Shown here: piece by piece, positions 1 through 12,700 of the stretch
Layout: each line of letters starts with the position of its first letter
Numbering within the stretch: position 1 is the stretch's first letter
Source: Cristatella mucedo
Taxonomy: Eukaryota; Bryozoa; Phylactolaemata; Cristatellidae
Length of the DNA: 61,000 nucleotides
Assembly: GCA_009760855.2 (NCBI GenBank)
Contig: WPIO01000090.1
Span: 684,001 to 745,000, forward strand
Direction: 5' to 3'
Position numbers and translations under genes: made by a program
The notes under the pieces: model-generated
Told to the model about the DNA's origin: nothing
What the model saw: the letters and a program-made list of their open reading frames with translations, nothing else
The model's database searches: none

Positions 1-380
1 GGTGCCCTGCACAGCCACGGTTGCTGGAGCTACTCGGGCCACCCTGTTCTGGAACAGTGACCGAGAGGCTTTCGAGCTGTCAAAATGGTGCTTCTGAACT
101 GCCTTTTCCTCAGATCGTAGGATGCCGAGATAGCTAGGCAAGATTCATTGTTTATAAAGAAGCGTTTAAACTCTTAGAGAAGTTTACAGTGACGAGGACA
201 CTTCCTAGAATGTTTCGTGGATGTTTAGTTCCACAGTTATGGCAATAGTAATATAGCTTCTAAGCTGTTTAATTAATTTGTTGTTTTGTTTACAAATCTT
301 TAAGTCGCTTCAAAGTTTAAAACACTGAACATTGGAGAATGCCATTCATTGCTCAAGACTTGATATTTTAGCTAAGAAAC
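1..380 (+). repeat. Duplicated block, copy 1 (cut by left edge)
   Basis: Matches 59592-59960 nearly base for base for long stretches, for example gctggagctactcgggcc and tgtttataaagaagc. Small indels and substitutions suggest an old duplication. The left part of the block lies outside the window. Confidence 0.85.
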
Positions 381-2100
381 TAATCTAATCTTAACAATCA
401 AGTCATCTTAAAAGAAAGAAAAGAGGTTTAAGATTTAAATCTCAAGTAGCATGGTGAGCATTAAGAATGTACTGAACAAAAAATAGTCATTCCAATTAAG
501 TTATGGTTTGGACTCCAGGCAACATCGAAAGTGCATAACTCCTAGTGACTTCATCGCACTGGTCAATCTAATCCAATTGGCAGTGGCAATAAAATCTCAT
601 GTGACTGATTATGGTGTATCATTTCCTAATGAACTTTAATTTTTTCTGGCCCTTAATCGTCACAAAATACGCGTTCGTCTATATGTGCTGCTCTAATTCC
701 GTAGCAGCATATCACGAGGGCTAGTACTATCAGTTCACTTCGAACGATATGTAAATATGATCAGTTTATATCTGATTTTAATTATAAAGCAATTTTATTT
801 AGCGATTTAAACTTGTCTATCTATGTACCTCTTTTTCCGGTGGGCTTTCTAAGACACTCTAATACTACGCGTAACTCACACACGAATGAGAGACAAGTAA
901 ATTATAGGTAATGTGCTGCGTCTCGCTTTTCGGTCGAATACCTAACATCGCTTTCACATCTTCCTATACTCTTTGAGACAAGTAGTCAATAAATTACCCA
1001 ATCTAACGATATCGTTGCTTTCCTTAAAAAAGCCTAAAATCGCCTGTTATCAGAAACGCATGCACATTCACAGGAAAATGCCAGTGTTTAACTTTCTTTT
1101 TTAAATTGTGCTTAGGGAATACCGAACGTTTAAATCCATTATTTTTAACGGATTCATACACTTAAGCTAAGTTTATTGTCATTGGTAAAGCGAATACTTT
1201 ATTCTCCTGAAATAACCATAAAAGCTTTAGCCAATATCCAGGCAATCCATTCTTGCCGATTTATTTTGGCCTAAAACCTCCGTCAAACAACTCAGTCTCT
1301 TTAATCAAAGTCTTTGAAGGCAGGATCCGTAGCCATGTACAAAGAAGAATTATTTAATGTAGTGCGAGTGTTTAACATTTAATTAATAACTCAAGAAAAT
1401 CAAGCTACAGCACTTCGTCTATTAAATGTTTGCCTAAAGCAATACATTAGTATTTTCCCGTTAAGAAAATCATGTCATTGCTATCTCAATCTTCATTCTT
1501 ATCGCTTTATCTTCAAGGCTGTTTACTAGGTCATGCTACAATAAAGTCTTCACCCGATGTACCTTCCAGACTAAATTGGAGCAGAATTCGAGGGACGTAT
1601 TCACTTACTCTTTTGCAAACTATATAGATTTTTGTAGCAGTATGACCATAAAGTGTGTCAAATTGAGGCTTAAAACAGGTTTTAGTCGTACCACTGTGCA
1701 GCGTTAGCCGTTTCAGTCAGCTAAAATGCACAAAATTATCAATTATATTTGAACATAATCAATTATCATATTTATTTGTCACTAAAGAAATTCAACTAAA
1801 CCGTGCAACAGCATTATTAATTCAATTAATATTCACGTGGAAATAAAAATATTAGCTATTACCTGCTGTCTGCTAGCTGAAAGCTTCAATTCTACTGATA
1901 TGGGATAAGCAAGCTTATGGATGTATTTCTATACAATCGAGGAAGTTATTCAGAACGAGATTTAAGCTGAATGAAACAACGAGCTGAGAAACCATTTCAC
2001 CTCCACCATTGCTAGCATGTAGGTATTTAATGACCAAATTCGTGGTCTCATGTTTCATGACACTCGTAGATCATCTGAATATAGAGCTCCAGTTTGACGC
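381..2100. other. No gene recognised
   Basis: AT-rich sequence right of the duplicated block. No RT, SINE or kinase text and no convincing exon on either strand. Confidence 0.6.
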
Positions 2101-2111
2101 CATACACATAC

Positions 2112-2268
<157 letters not shown>

Positions 2269-2329
2269 TGGTGTGAGTACTTGCCCCTTTGTGCTTGCAT
2301 TAACGTGCATGTGCATGATCAAGTTTGTG

Positions 2330-2395
2330 GTTCCTGGTTGCATATGTGTCTGTCTGTGTGTGAGTGTTTGTGTATGTGTGCATACTCTAAAGCGG
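2330..2395. repeat. Degenerate (TG)n stretch
   Basis: Repeated tgtg units (tctgtctgtgtgtgag, tgtgtatgtgtgc) lie behind the AT microsatellite; likely an eroded compound microsatellite. Confidence 0.7.
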
Positions 2396-2399
2396 CTCG

Positions 2400-3276
2400 T
2401 GTGTGCATAATGTGGATTGCTGGTGTGACTATATTCCACAAATTGACATCTTAAATACTTCAGCATGAAATTATTGGATTCCACCACAAAAGACTATATA
2501 ATATTCTTCCGAAAATGTATACGTTTATAAAACAAATAGGAAGCTGTTGCTGGGCCGAAGGATAGAAATCTTAAATACTTCTTAAGAAATGTGTGACTGG
2601 TCAGCATGAACCTTTTTTGAGCTACACGGGTGTCTGAGATCATGCACAACGTCCAGCAAACTTGCTAACATTATTAAGGCTGGTGTTACCCCTGTATAAG
2701 GCAGCCGTTACCTATTAAAATTCTTATCCGATAGTACACCAAATTTTATGGAAGACGTTGAGCGATTCAAAAAATTCCAGCTGAACTCAATGGTATTTAT
2801 TTATTTTGTATAACTGTTATTTTACAGATGAGGAACGTATTAATTGGGTTGTGCGTGCAAAAACAAGCTCACGTGGGCGGAGATAAGTCCTAATTTGCCA
2901 CAGAATGGTAAGAGGTTTAAAGCATCTCATTGTTAAGGTGCCGTACTTTCGGCAGGCTAAGAAGAATTTGGTGGCACCATAATGACTCCTGATTAATGAA
3001 CTGACACTGAGGAAAAAAGAAGACGATTAGCTTGTGCTAAATAATTTACCTTGATGTCAATAATTTAGCAACTATACGAGGTCTGTTGAATACAGTACGT
3101 ATTAAGGTTTAGCTGCATTTATGTGTGCACCATACGGCATATTTATTAGCAAAATAATAGCGATTCTTCTACTGCAACGACAAAGCCTGCTATCAATACT
3201 AAATACAAACTTGCGAAGAAAAAAATTCAAATCGTATATAGCCAAATACAATTTATGTCTTAGTTTTATTTAAAGA
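2400..3276. other. No gene recognised
   Basis: AT-rich. A short direct repeat, atcttaaatactt, occurs at 2447 and 2568. Exons matching kinase B 4-6 were looked for and not found. Confidence 0.6.
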
Positions 3277-3930
3277 AACAACTTAATCGACTTTAATCTC
3301 GAACAACTTGTTTGGCAAAGATTGAAGGAAGCGAGCAATGCATGTTAAGGTGGGTCCAAACAGATTAAAGGCACTGGCAAAGACCTACGTGCAAGGTCCT
3401 TAGAATGGAAACCTAGTTTATTAGTATTGTTGTTGTTTCACTCAAGGATTTCTGCTCGAACAATGGTTACTGCTAAAAATGACCCTGATACTTAAGGCAC
3501 TCGAATAATGAGAGTTATAAAACAAGTCCTAATTAATAATCTGCTAGGCTAATGCTTTTTCATGCCGCCACTCACAAGATAATAAATAAATGAAATTCTA
3601 AAATAAACCACCTGAAATTAAGTAGATGGCAAAACAGGTCACGCGTAGGCAAGGAAATTAGGAACTTACATGGTCTGATTGATTGAATGTGGCGATGGAG
3701 TTTAAAGATCAAGGTTAAGTAACTATTGAAATTGCTTAACTTGCACATATAAACTAACCGGCTGTGCCCTATCCAGTCGGGGTCAGGGGACCAAATCGGG
3801 CATCTCTACTCCTTAACGAGGACGATGCAGTATTTGAGCCGTCAATGGAGTTGGAGATGCTGTGTCGGCGAACTGCATTTCTGTCTGAGCATGGGATTCT
3901 CAAGATAGAAAAGCCTAACTGAAGAAATCG
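3277..3930 (+). repeat. Duplicated block, copy 2
   Basis: Aligns with 58830-59720: aacttaatcgactttaat, tagtttattag-tattg-tgttgttt, ccacctgaaatta-gtagat and gccctatccagtcggggt recur in the same order. The LINE-B tail present in the downstream copy (59070-59410) is absent here, so that insertion followed the duplication. The more diverged right part ends just before the kinase A exon at 4025. Confidence 0.75.
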
Positions 3931-4024
3931 CATATGCATTTATTTAGGTATATATATATATAATAATAAATATAGGTATATGAACATGGATGAAGGATAT
4001 ATTTTATCGTTTTTGTGTTACTAG

Positions 4025-4137
4025 TTTTAGAAATGCTTGGTGGACTACTGCAATTCAACCCAGATCGAAGGCTGACCGCCCTTGAAGCTCTGAACACGAA
4101 CTACATAGCGACAGTTAAACCAATCAATTACGAGGCG
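4025..4137 (+). CDS. C-lobe exon of a second MAPK-like gene (kinase A, 5' part not identified)
   Basis: Reads LEMLGGLLQFNPDRRLTALE then ALNTNYIATVKPINYEA. This matches MAPK subdomain XI and the start of the C-terminal extension (LLxxLLxFNPxxRxTAxEALxHPYLxxxxxINxE). The acceptor is ctag at 4021-4024 or ttttag at 4030, both phase 1; the donor is gtaggt at 4138. The N-terminal part of this kinase is not found in 1-4000, so it lies to the left, or this is a relic exon. It would complete exactly the part that kinase B lacks, and it sits just after a sequence that also follows kinase B. Confidence 0.75.
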
Positions 4138-5187
4138 GTAGGTGGCTATACAGTAGCAGTGATTCTCGCCTAAAACGCCAGCCCTAGTATGCAAAAATCC
4201 CAATCAAGCTCACAGTGTGCATGAAGTACGATATAACCCTAAAAACAAATCCAAGGTGACTCTGAGCACGCCCCCTCCAGCTATGTGATGCTTTTAAAGA
4301 GTCATGGTTCCTGCTCAGCAAAAATAACTATCCTTATCATATTTTGCTTGAGCCTGCCACGAGAACCTCTACTGCTACACTTTAAACCCTGTGTGTGCCA
4401 GTTTCTTTCGGTAGTCCTACAGCTGCTTTGTATGAATGAAATTTCTTAAAATGTGTCATCTCTACGAAAGCTTCCTTTTTTGAGTTAGCTCGATTGATCT
4501 CTTAGCTGAATATGTAGGGGCTGTGAGTATCTGTCCTCGGGCTTTGTAAATTTGCCTCATTTGTATCTACACGCTGGGCCGGTTCAATAGCTCTCATCGT
4601 TAGTTGGCTCAAGGCCTGACTGATTAGTTGCTTTTGATAGTGGAGGCAAGATTCTAGAGTTCAATTAGTCCTTTGTTTTTACTCAGTGTCAAATGAGTCC
4701 TAAAACGTACACTTAATGATTATTCGTTCTTAAAGTGATATGCAAATGACTTTTTGGTTGGTGGCAGGTTATAGATATAAAACAATTGTGATTTAAACTC
4801 ATTGCACACCCGCTTCGTGAGCTGACTACTTTATTTTCACGATGTAATTAAATGCTAGCCTGTCATTATAAATCAAGATCTCCAGTCAGATATAGTAAAG
4901 ATTTCTAACTGAATATTATCTAATGATTACTAATCTGCAAGTTACGACGTTATTCTTCTAACATCAACTTCTAAAAGCTTTTAGTGATGAGGATTATCAT
5001 GCAATGCAAATTTTATGTTTACTGCTTTTTCGATGGCGTTACGGTGTTAAAAAATCATTCTTATCGACAGTCAGTCAGTGTGATACCTTAATAAATTGTT
5101 TATTTTTATTATTTTTAGGACTAAGCAGCCATAAAGCTAGCCAATTAGTGTAAAACTAACAAGTCATGCAGACCCCTCCGTTTGCAG

Positions 5188-5290
5188 GCTTTACGACTGC
5201 ACAATCAAGATCTGTAATGCCGCAGAAGTAAGAGACCTGCTAAAGCAATGTGTTACCGTCGACCTTAACGTCTCAGATTTAGTCGAACGA
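5188..5290 (+). CDS. Candidate kinase A C-terminal exon, junctions uncertain
   Basis: After a tttgcag acceptor at 5181-5187 there is an open frame reading LYDCTIKICNAAEVRDLLKQ then CVTVDLNVSDLVERG. It looks protein-like and is rich in charged and aliphatic residues. Possible donors are gtaaga at 5228 and gtgaac at 5291. Entry phase does not match the preceding exon unless an inner acceptor after caatcaag (5210) is used or an exon is missing. The function of this tail is unknown; it lies where MAPKs have their C-terminal extension. Confidence 0.4.
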
Positions 5291-5370
5291 GGTGAACTGA
5301 TTGCTAATGTTAAAGCCTCGTGGTTGGAGCCTTGATGTAAGCTCACTCTGTTTTGGCACTTATTTTCCAG

Positions 5371-5472
5371 CCAATCTCTCGGTTTGTAGAAGCGACCGCC
5401 TCAGAATCACTCGAAAACCTTCCAAGCCTTTTCGAAAAAATGGGTATTCGTTTGCAACAACCAGAAAAATAA
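5371..5472 (+). CDS. Candidate terminal exon of kinase A
   Basis: Acceptor tattttccag ends at 5370. In phase 0 it reads PISRFVEATASESLENLPSL then FEKMGIRLQQPEK and TAA at 5470, 33 codons of plausible protein. It joins in phase to the gtaaga donor at 5228. The 3' flank has an AATAAA at 5743. No known domain is recognised. Confidence 0.4.
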   Translation, partial: PISRFVEATASESLENLPSLFEKMGIRLQQPEK

Positions 5473-5742
5473 GGCTGACATTTGACTTTTCAAGATTTCT
5501 TGTAATTGAGCAAACCGTTTTCTCAGTGTGTTTACCTTCCTCCTTCTATCACCATCTCATGTCTCCTTGTATTTTTCTCTGTCTGTCCGTCTATTTTTAA
5601 TAATGCTGTCTACATATGTAGTATGTATGGTTATGTGCTTATATATGAGAATATTTGCACATATATTTGTATAGGTTCTTTCTGTTTCTCCGCCAGGTTC
5701 ACATTATCCATCATGAGGACTAGAAGTATTGCGTATTGATTG

Positions 5743-5748
5743 AATAAA
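5743..5748 (+). promoter_or_regulatory. Candidate polyadenylation signal after kinase A
   Basis: AATAAA occurs about 270 nt after the candidate stop codon at 5470-5472, followed by a T-rich stretch. It is the only canonical signal seen close behind the kinase A tail. Confidence 0.35.
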
Positions 5749-5764
5749 CTTTTCGTATTTGTCA

Positions 5765-5965
5765 CTATCTTTCGCTTTAGCCTTCAACTGTTTTGGGTCT
5801 AGAAAAATGGTGCAGCAACTGGATAAAATATGCTTTGCCGCTGCAAGTGAAAATACTTTGACCAGAGCGGAACTTGGACGCCTTCATCCAGAATGGTGAA
5901 GTTAAAGAAATTGATAAAAAATGGAAGCCTGCACGGCGTTTATTGTTTGAGCACTTTCAGCTTTA
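5765..5965 (+). pseudogene. Possible broken coding exon behind kinase A
   Basis: After tcgctttag (ends about 5780) one frame is open through MVQQLDKICFAAASENTLTR to a TGA near 5898. An overlapping frame continues as DAFIQNGEVKEIDKKWKPAR to a TAG near 5965. Together they look like one exon split by a single-base frameshift. The family is not recognised; chance open frames are possible at this length. Confidence 0.25.
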
Positions 5966-5969
5966 GGCC

Positions 5970-7344
5970 TCCATGAAATAGGTAAGAACCGCGTCAGATA
6001 CCCGATGAGGTATAGAAAAGTAAACAAAAATTCAATTTTTCATCATTAAAGTGGTAGTGGTAGTGCTTAGCTCCTTTAGAAAAAATAGCACCTCAAAATT
6101 ATACACCTTAAATCACTTCTTACATGTCTAATTCTTCTTCATATAGATCAACGAATCCAAATCAAATCGCATTCAATCATTTCTGTTTTTAAATTCCTTT
6201 AATATCCTAGCTATTGAACTACGCTTCAACCTTGCATTGCGTTAAAACCTTGTATTTTTTCTTGTGTTCTAACAAATCAATATTCAGGAGCACGGACGAA
6301 ACTATAAGTTCTTGCAGTCCATGTATTGAGGAAGTACGCCTTTAGACTCTCAAAGACATAACACGGTTGCATCACGCAAAATCGAACCTGAAATCCTATC
6401 CTTTACTAATTGCAATTGACTTAGCCGTATCTGCATGACATGGTTAAAGTTCGCTCATGCGCACTGACATGTTCCAATTCCTAACCAGGTGCATCGCTAT
6501 TATACATTTTTGTTATTAGTGCTGGGGCAGAAATCGTTTCCCATATGATTGTCAAATTTGCCGAGCAGGTTTGAACCAGAGGTTAACGTGCTCGCCCCTG
6601 ACCACCGTCTGGCTAAGGTCGTGGGCTCGAGGCCGGAGGCATATGTGAAGCGCCTGAACAGAGAATGAGTTCTCATGTGGCGCTATACAAATGATGTATA
6701 TATATTTTAAAGATTTGATGATATTACTGTCATTCACTCAAATATTAGCTAGAACAATAGTCATACTTTGGTAGCCAATTGCTTCTCAACAGACTTCTAG
6801 AGTACAGTTGTTCCTGAGGTGTTGTCATAGCTAGATAGCAGCAACCATAATGCAAGTGAAACTAACGTCAAACCTTACAGAAATGTTCACCTTTTAAGCA
6901 TAATAACAATTCCCCCTCCCCTGTATGTACATGGCTAAAGGCCGGCTGCGAAATGTTTCTGAGTGAGCCCGTCCCATAAAAGTTAGTATTACTGAACACT
7001 ACTCTGTTTTCACTAGACCAAGATACTCCAAGTTGGTTTTATCATCAACATTCAATAGCCGGGATTATTTTGTTCTTTGAAAATGCAAAATATTTAGACC
7101 GTTAACTTTATTTTCAAACCAATGGGGAAATCAACTTTCGCGCTTTCGAAGCGATCAACGGGAGCTCTGTTACTCGAATTATGAATAAATATTGTACTAC
7201 TGAATTTTATATATGATCTAGAATAAAAAAAATCTCTTTCACCGCACGTTAAATTTGCTTCGCAGTAAGTAGCATCCAATGGATAGTGGTATCGTGCCAA
7301 ATAAATTACAAGAACAACACGGTTATGACTGACATGCACATGGT
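5970..7344. other. Intergenic, only SINE-2 seen
   Basis: Apart from the SINE-2 at 6556 nothing is recognised. Confidence 0.55.
6556..6710 (+). mobile_element. SINE-2 copy
   Basis: The head has a B-box-like gtgggctcgaggcc. The 3' part gaagcgcctgaacagagaat then gagttctcatgtggcgctat forms a hairpin like that of the LINE-A tail, followed by an AT-rich end. Confidence 0.7.
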
Positions 7345-8510
7345 CAGCATGCAAGTAAGGTTAGTGGCACATTGCATAGCATGGCAACCATAAGCACATA
7401 CAGGTCGAATAAGATGGAATCATTAACTGATGATAACTGTATGTTTCCTTTTATTGCCTTTTTAAACTCGGTCAAGTCAGGAGATTTTAAGACCTAAGCT
7501 GGAGAAAGTTGCAGCCGTTTATAGGATGTGAACTGAAGTCGTGATCTCTTAAGGATTTGAGGTTTTGTATGAGGTATATGCTTACAATTAGTCAAAAAAA
7601 CCTGTGGCTGAATGCTTATACTGGTGGATGAGTAGATTGTAGCAATAAGCTGAAGAATAAAGAATAAATGAACCTAGATGTGAGTAAGAAAACCTTGAAA
7701 TTCTGCATTGCATAGTTGGAGCTAGCATTGGTTCGTTAGAAGTATTTAAATGTAGTGACTGTAACTCATGACTGACAAGCCTCCTTGCAGAGTTTGGCAT
7801 ACTCTTTAAACGCATGATTACACATGCCTCCAGACTAGCAAGTAGTGAGTTATATGAGTGAAGACAGAAAAAAACGCATGAAACAATTTAGATGTGGCAT
7901 TCATGTCTAAACAAGCATGAATTTTAGCTGTTCTGATTAGCTAAAAGTTGGCAAACTTGACTGTGGTACACATGCGATGGTCCGATGAAAGGTCATTTTA
8001 AATTATAGAACCTATATTTCACACAGAATCGAATGGCGATAAGCTGGAACCGCCGGTTGTGAGATTCAGCCTTTTCAATTTCGCTAACACACTTGATTCG
8101 CCATCAACTCTAAGTAGGTTTCATCATCATGCATTTTAAGAAAGTTTGCTGCAATCAACATTCCAATATCAGCAATACACATAGCGAAGCAGTGCAAACA
8201 ATTTGATGTACTCGAGTGCTTGAAGGGAGGAGGGAGAAATAAAGGTCCAAATCAGTGCTATCTTAGTTAAAGAAAAAGCCAAAATTTAGTAAGGCAATGA
8301 CATTGGCAAGAGTATGAGTTTAAACCACGAAAAGAGCTGAGCGCCGAGGTACCTAGTATTTCAGAGGTTCATCGGGTAATGTTTGTCTATTCATATTAGA
8401 AGTCGAGAGTCTTCCGTTGAGGTTTGTGCTGAACTGTTGCAACTCCGACCTATATATTCCAACATGAGAAAAGAAGTGCTAAAGAAGGACTTGGCGAATA
8501 TCGTAGTATA
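7345..8510 (-). mobile_element. LINE-A, degenerate copy
   Basis: Minus-strand traces of the LINE-A C-terminal region and RT: taaggatttgaggtttgta-type text near 7550, acaagcctccttgcagag at 7775, and gaggtacctagtatttcagag at 8346. Many indels; no open frame left. Confidence 0.6.
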
Positions 8511-8573
8511 AAAACGGCTGCATTTTTGAGCGAAACGATAAGAGAAACTTGACGTAAGTTAGAAATCCTATGT

Positions 8574-8612
8574 AGGATCCTAATCCTAATCCTAATCTAA
8601 ATCCTAATTAGT
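8574..8612. repeat. Short (CCTAAT)n tandem repeat
   Basis: About five imperfect units of taatcc. Unrelated to TTAGGG arrays as a block: far too short to indicate a telomere. Confidence 0.7.
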
Positions 8613-8636
8613 TAGATAAGAGCATAGTTTGTTATA

Positions 8637-8720
8637 TGGGTCTGTTGACATACCCAGATATCTCTTCAGCATTTAATTCAACAATGAGGCACTCTTCCAC
8701 AATGGTAACTCCAATGTGAC
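8637..8720 (+). pseudogene. Possible RT motif A scrap
   Basis: Translates DISSAFNSTMRHSS, resembling the LDFSSAFNTI motif A of other LINE clades, with no further RT motif around it. Confidence 0.25.
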
Positions 8721-10780
8721 ATACTACCGGAACATTGCTTTTAAATTTAAAAGACTATTTCTACTTTATCACCAACGCATACATTTTATCGCACATTCAC
8801 CGGCGGTTCGGCTCTTGACTGTAGCGGCCTTTGCAGCTCGACTGAGTTTGCACTGACCACTATATCTCAACCGTGCCGATAAAGCTTTTCCGATCTTCTC
8901 ATTAAACCAGATATCTTGTAAAAATTGAGCTCCAAGTGATAGAAACAAACGCTTCATAAATTCAGAAGTTATTAAAGTTTCATAGGCTGTGTCTCAAAGT
9001 ATTTCATTGAGGCATGTCTGATGGTGCGATAAGTTTTTTCTTACCGTCATGGTTAAATAATACAGGAGGCTGGTGTACAGTCAGCTCAATAATGACTTGC
9101 CCCAGTGAGTTAGTATAGATAAACCAGATTCGATAATACCGTTATAATTAATTCGGCTGTGCAAAAGGTCGACTCATGCAATGGACCTTTGCATTGACTG
9201 TAGCTTTAGACTAGGGGTAAAGTACCCAGCCTCAGCTTTTGCACGGAAGTACACTTATCTGCTCCCTTGAAAATAGGTTGCTGGCTGCCTTCGCTTCTGC
9301 TGCACTCCTATACGGCTTTTACGGCTGTCATGAGACATCAACTTGTTTTGAAAAAAAACACTTGGTCTCTAGCCGCTCGGTCTTAGCCTGGGCTTACAGC
9401 CCTTCAACTTCTAGATTCAGTTCATGGTTTCGAAAACTGTACCTGTAACTCTGCAGTGTACGATGCATGCAGGGAGACAGCTGCTAAGGCTCTCCAAGCT
9501 ATGTATAAATGAGACTGCTGAATCAGATCAGCTGGCATGTACCTACTTTTATCTATAAGCAGTAGGCTGTGCTAGAAGACACCAAGTTTCTCGAGTATTA
9601 CTTAAGCGACTGGAAGGATAAGCTTCGTTCAAAGTGATGAAATGTCAGCATAAAGCGATCGAGGCTACAGCTACCGAGTAGATGTTTTGATGGGATGCTA
9701 TAATAGTCATATTATTACGTTTCCAAATGAGCATATGATGGAAAATTCAAGTATTTATAAAAAGAAGAATGATCGTATAATTAGCAGTAGAATGCACAGT
9801 GTCAAAAAGCATAACTTGTTAAGAGTGACAAGCACAGTGGTACTACCTTAACATTGATATAGTAGCATTTATAGTGTTCAGGCTAGACCTAAATTGACTG
9901 GCTTTGTTTATCAAGAGTGATGGTAATCGGAAGCTGCATATAATTATTTTAGCTATGCACAAAGTTGGCTACCCATTTTAAAAATCAACTGAACTTGACT
10001 TATAAATAGGAAGCACAAGCGACCCTTATCTTATAGGCAGCTGTAGCTGTACCGGCTAATGTTTTGCTGGAAACTTGAAAGACAAAATGGGAGGCAGCGA
10101 AACCGCCGGACGAAAAAGAAAAATCCAAAACATATACCCATAAAATTGAATACTGTCGGCATGTAGCAAAATAAATTGGTTGAACTTGCATGACCCCACC
10201 CCATGAGAAGACTATCAGTGGAGACGATTTCAGTTCCCCTTTCAGACTCAGCCAGTGATGAACTTATTTCAGCCTTGCATTTGTATAGGCTTACACTACT
10301 TTATTCAATTTCTGACTGCTGGTGTTGAAATTTCAATATTTTAAGCTCTTTGTGCCTAGGGACCAGAGGGATTGAATCTGCTATTTACGTTTGTCTATGT
10401 AGGGTGCCTTGTACAAACCCGCAGTCAATGTAAGATGTAACTGACTGGAAATATACATTGCAGGTTTCTAAAGTGCTGTGCCTTAAGGTGAAAAATAATA
10501 GGTCCTTGAGAACAAAACAAGACGTGTCGATGTAGCATCATGGAGGCATGATCTTCAAAATAATTGGCTGACTGTAAAATGTGATCCTGCCTTGGAAGTC
10601 TTAACCGACATATATGAGACTCTAACTAATTGCAGAAAATTCGCTTAATCGTTCACTAAATGCAGCCTCCACAATTCCTGTCTGCACCTCGAAACCTACG
10701 TCTAAACAGGTCATCAGTGATCATGTTCTAAAGTTGATATTCCAATAAACGAAGAGAAGGCATTCGCAATTTATTTACAA
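8720..10780. other. No gene recognised
   Basis: Several 60-70-codon open frames occur but none shows family motifs or splice-supported structure. Confidence 0.55.
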
Positions 10781-10783
10781 AAA

Positions 10784-10960
10784 TTCTAGCTGGTTTAACA
10801 CACTCGTTTTGTATAGCGATAGAGGAGCCTTTACGGCTATCACCACCACTTGCAGTGGCGAAAAAGGATAGCCAACCGCAGGATTCGAACCCACGACCTC
10901 GAGACTGAGGTCGTGAAAAGCAGCCACCTTACCTAGTGAGCCCCTATGACTCACTATTCC
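10784..10960 (-). mobile_element. SINE-1 copy
   Basis: Minus-strand copy with B box complement ggattcgaac at 10882 and the hairpin complement cacttgcagtg. It lies directly before the 5' end of the LINE-A fragment at 10965. Confidence 0.85.
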
Positions 10961-10964
10961 CACT

Positions 10965-12700
10965 GTCTTGCTCCTACGTCGCATTGATCTGCTGCTGCCA
11001 TGCACAACTTACATCATTAATACGTCATTAGCCTCAGGTCATGTCCAAGCACCTTTAAAAAAGGCTGACGTCAATCTACTTCTCACGAAAGCTACACTAG
11101 CTCAAGAGAACTTGAGAAGCTACCGGCCAGTCTTCCTTCTATAATTCCTCTAAATGACACTGGAGCGTATCATGGCGGACCAGCTGAACTCATATGTTGA
11201 AACTTCAAACCTTGCAAGTACGTTCCAGTCTGTCTTTATAGCTAATCACTCAACAGAATCAGCGTTGCATAGGGAGTAAAACGACCTAATAGGAATGCAG
11301 ACGTAGGTAGAGTGTTTCTGCTAGTTTTGTGGACCTTTCGGAAGCTTTTGATTCTATCGGTCAAAAGGTTATTCTAGAGCGCTTCTGATCTCACCTGGGC
11401 ATCACTGGCATTGCTCTTCGAGGGTTCAGATCCCATCTCATTGGGAGACTCGGGAGTATTGACTTGAATGAAACAAAATCAAAACCTCAATCAATCAACC
11501 TCAAAATTATGTGTAATCTCAGGGCTCCATGCGAGGTCCAGTTCTTTTCACGGTTTATGCTCTCCCTCTTGCTGATGTTATTGCTAAGCATAACTTAGGC
11601 TTTACATCCTATTTGGATAACAGCTGCACTTTTGCATAGACACCTGGCTGCCTTCGAGGACCTCCAACTATCTAAAATGTCTTTTGGCATATATCGATGA
11701 CATCCCCAAATGTATGACAGCTCATTTTCCATAACTAAATGAAGGTACAACTAATTTGTTTAGGTACGGCAGACCCAGCGTGATTCAGGTATTAGAAAGG
11801 CTGACACTCAAAATTTGCTCCACAAACACAGCTCGAGTTAAATCAGCTAAAATTATCGGTGTCATGTTCCAAAGTGATTTCTCGCTAGGCGACCACATCA
11901 GCACCACAATCAAGTATGCATACTTTCAGGTACGTAAACGTGGCAAAATTTGTCCTTGTTTAGATGAAGATACCTCGTCCAAGAAGGTTGACTAAGTTGT
12001 GCCATCCAGTCATGTCTTCTGTAACTCACTGATTTCTGACCTACTAGGGTTTACAATAGGCCTCTTACAGCTGGTGCAAAACTTTGCAGACAGGGTTGCC
12101 TGTTGCGAGCGTTGCAGGTGCCACATCACACCAATTCTAGTCAAACTCCACTGTAATCTTGTCAAGCATCGGATTTAAATCACGGTTTTATTTCTCAATT
12201 TTAGGTGACTTCATTCTTTGGATTCCAGCCTATCCCTTTGATCTTATCACCAACTAACCACTAGGCTAAGCATGGAACACCGTCTTTTCGGAAATTTAAA
12301 GGTTAACCAATACTTCATACAAACCTCAAATCCTTTGGAGACATGAATTTAGTTCACATGCTCTCAAAGCCTGGAAATCACTCTGACTTGGGTCAGAACC
12401 TCCCTTGACTTGACGAAATTTAAAAAGAACTTGAAAACACACCTATTTAGGACAGCATTTAATAGGTCCATGTGATTCGTCCATCATGTGCTTATGAGTG
12501 GTGAGACTATGCATGTTGCCACTAACAGCACTTGCATGCTGATCCTGAACATGTCACCCCTAATCAAGTTATTTATGTCGTTTATCAAGCATGATAATTA
12601 TCACCATTCAATCACTTTTACCTTTTGTAGATAATGTAAAGCGCTTAGAATGAGATTGAGTTTACTGAGGGTGCTTCATCAACAGCATGAATACCATTAT
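10965..12700 (+). mobile_element. LINE-A copy, RT to 3' tail
   Basis: Runs from just upstream of the reverse transcriptase (ENLRSYRP text at 11100) through motif A (DLSEAFDSI near 11333) and the C-terminal HITPI-L-LH region near 12125 to the tail hairpin near 12640 and the 3' end. Frameshifts and stops throughout. Confidence 0.85.

Noticed and set aside
8574-8612. Telomere-like repeat
   Set aside because: Only about five degenerate CCTAAT units, without TTAGGG arrays or subtelomeric context.
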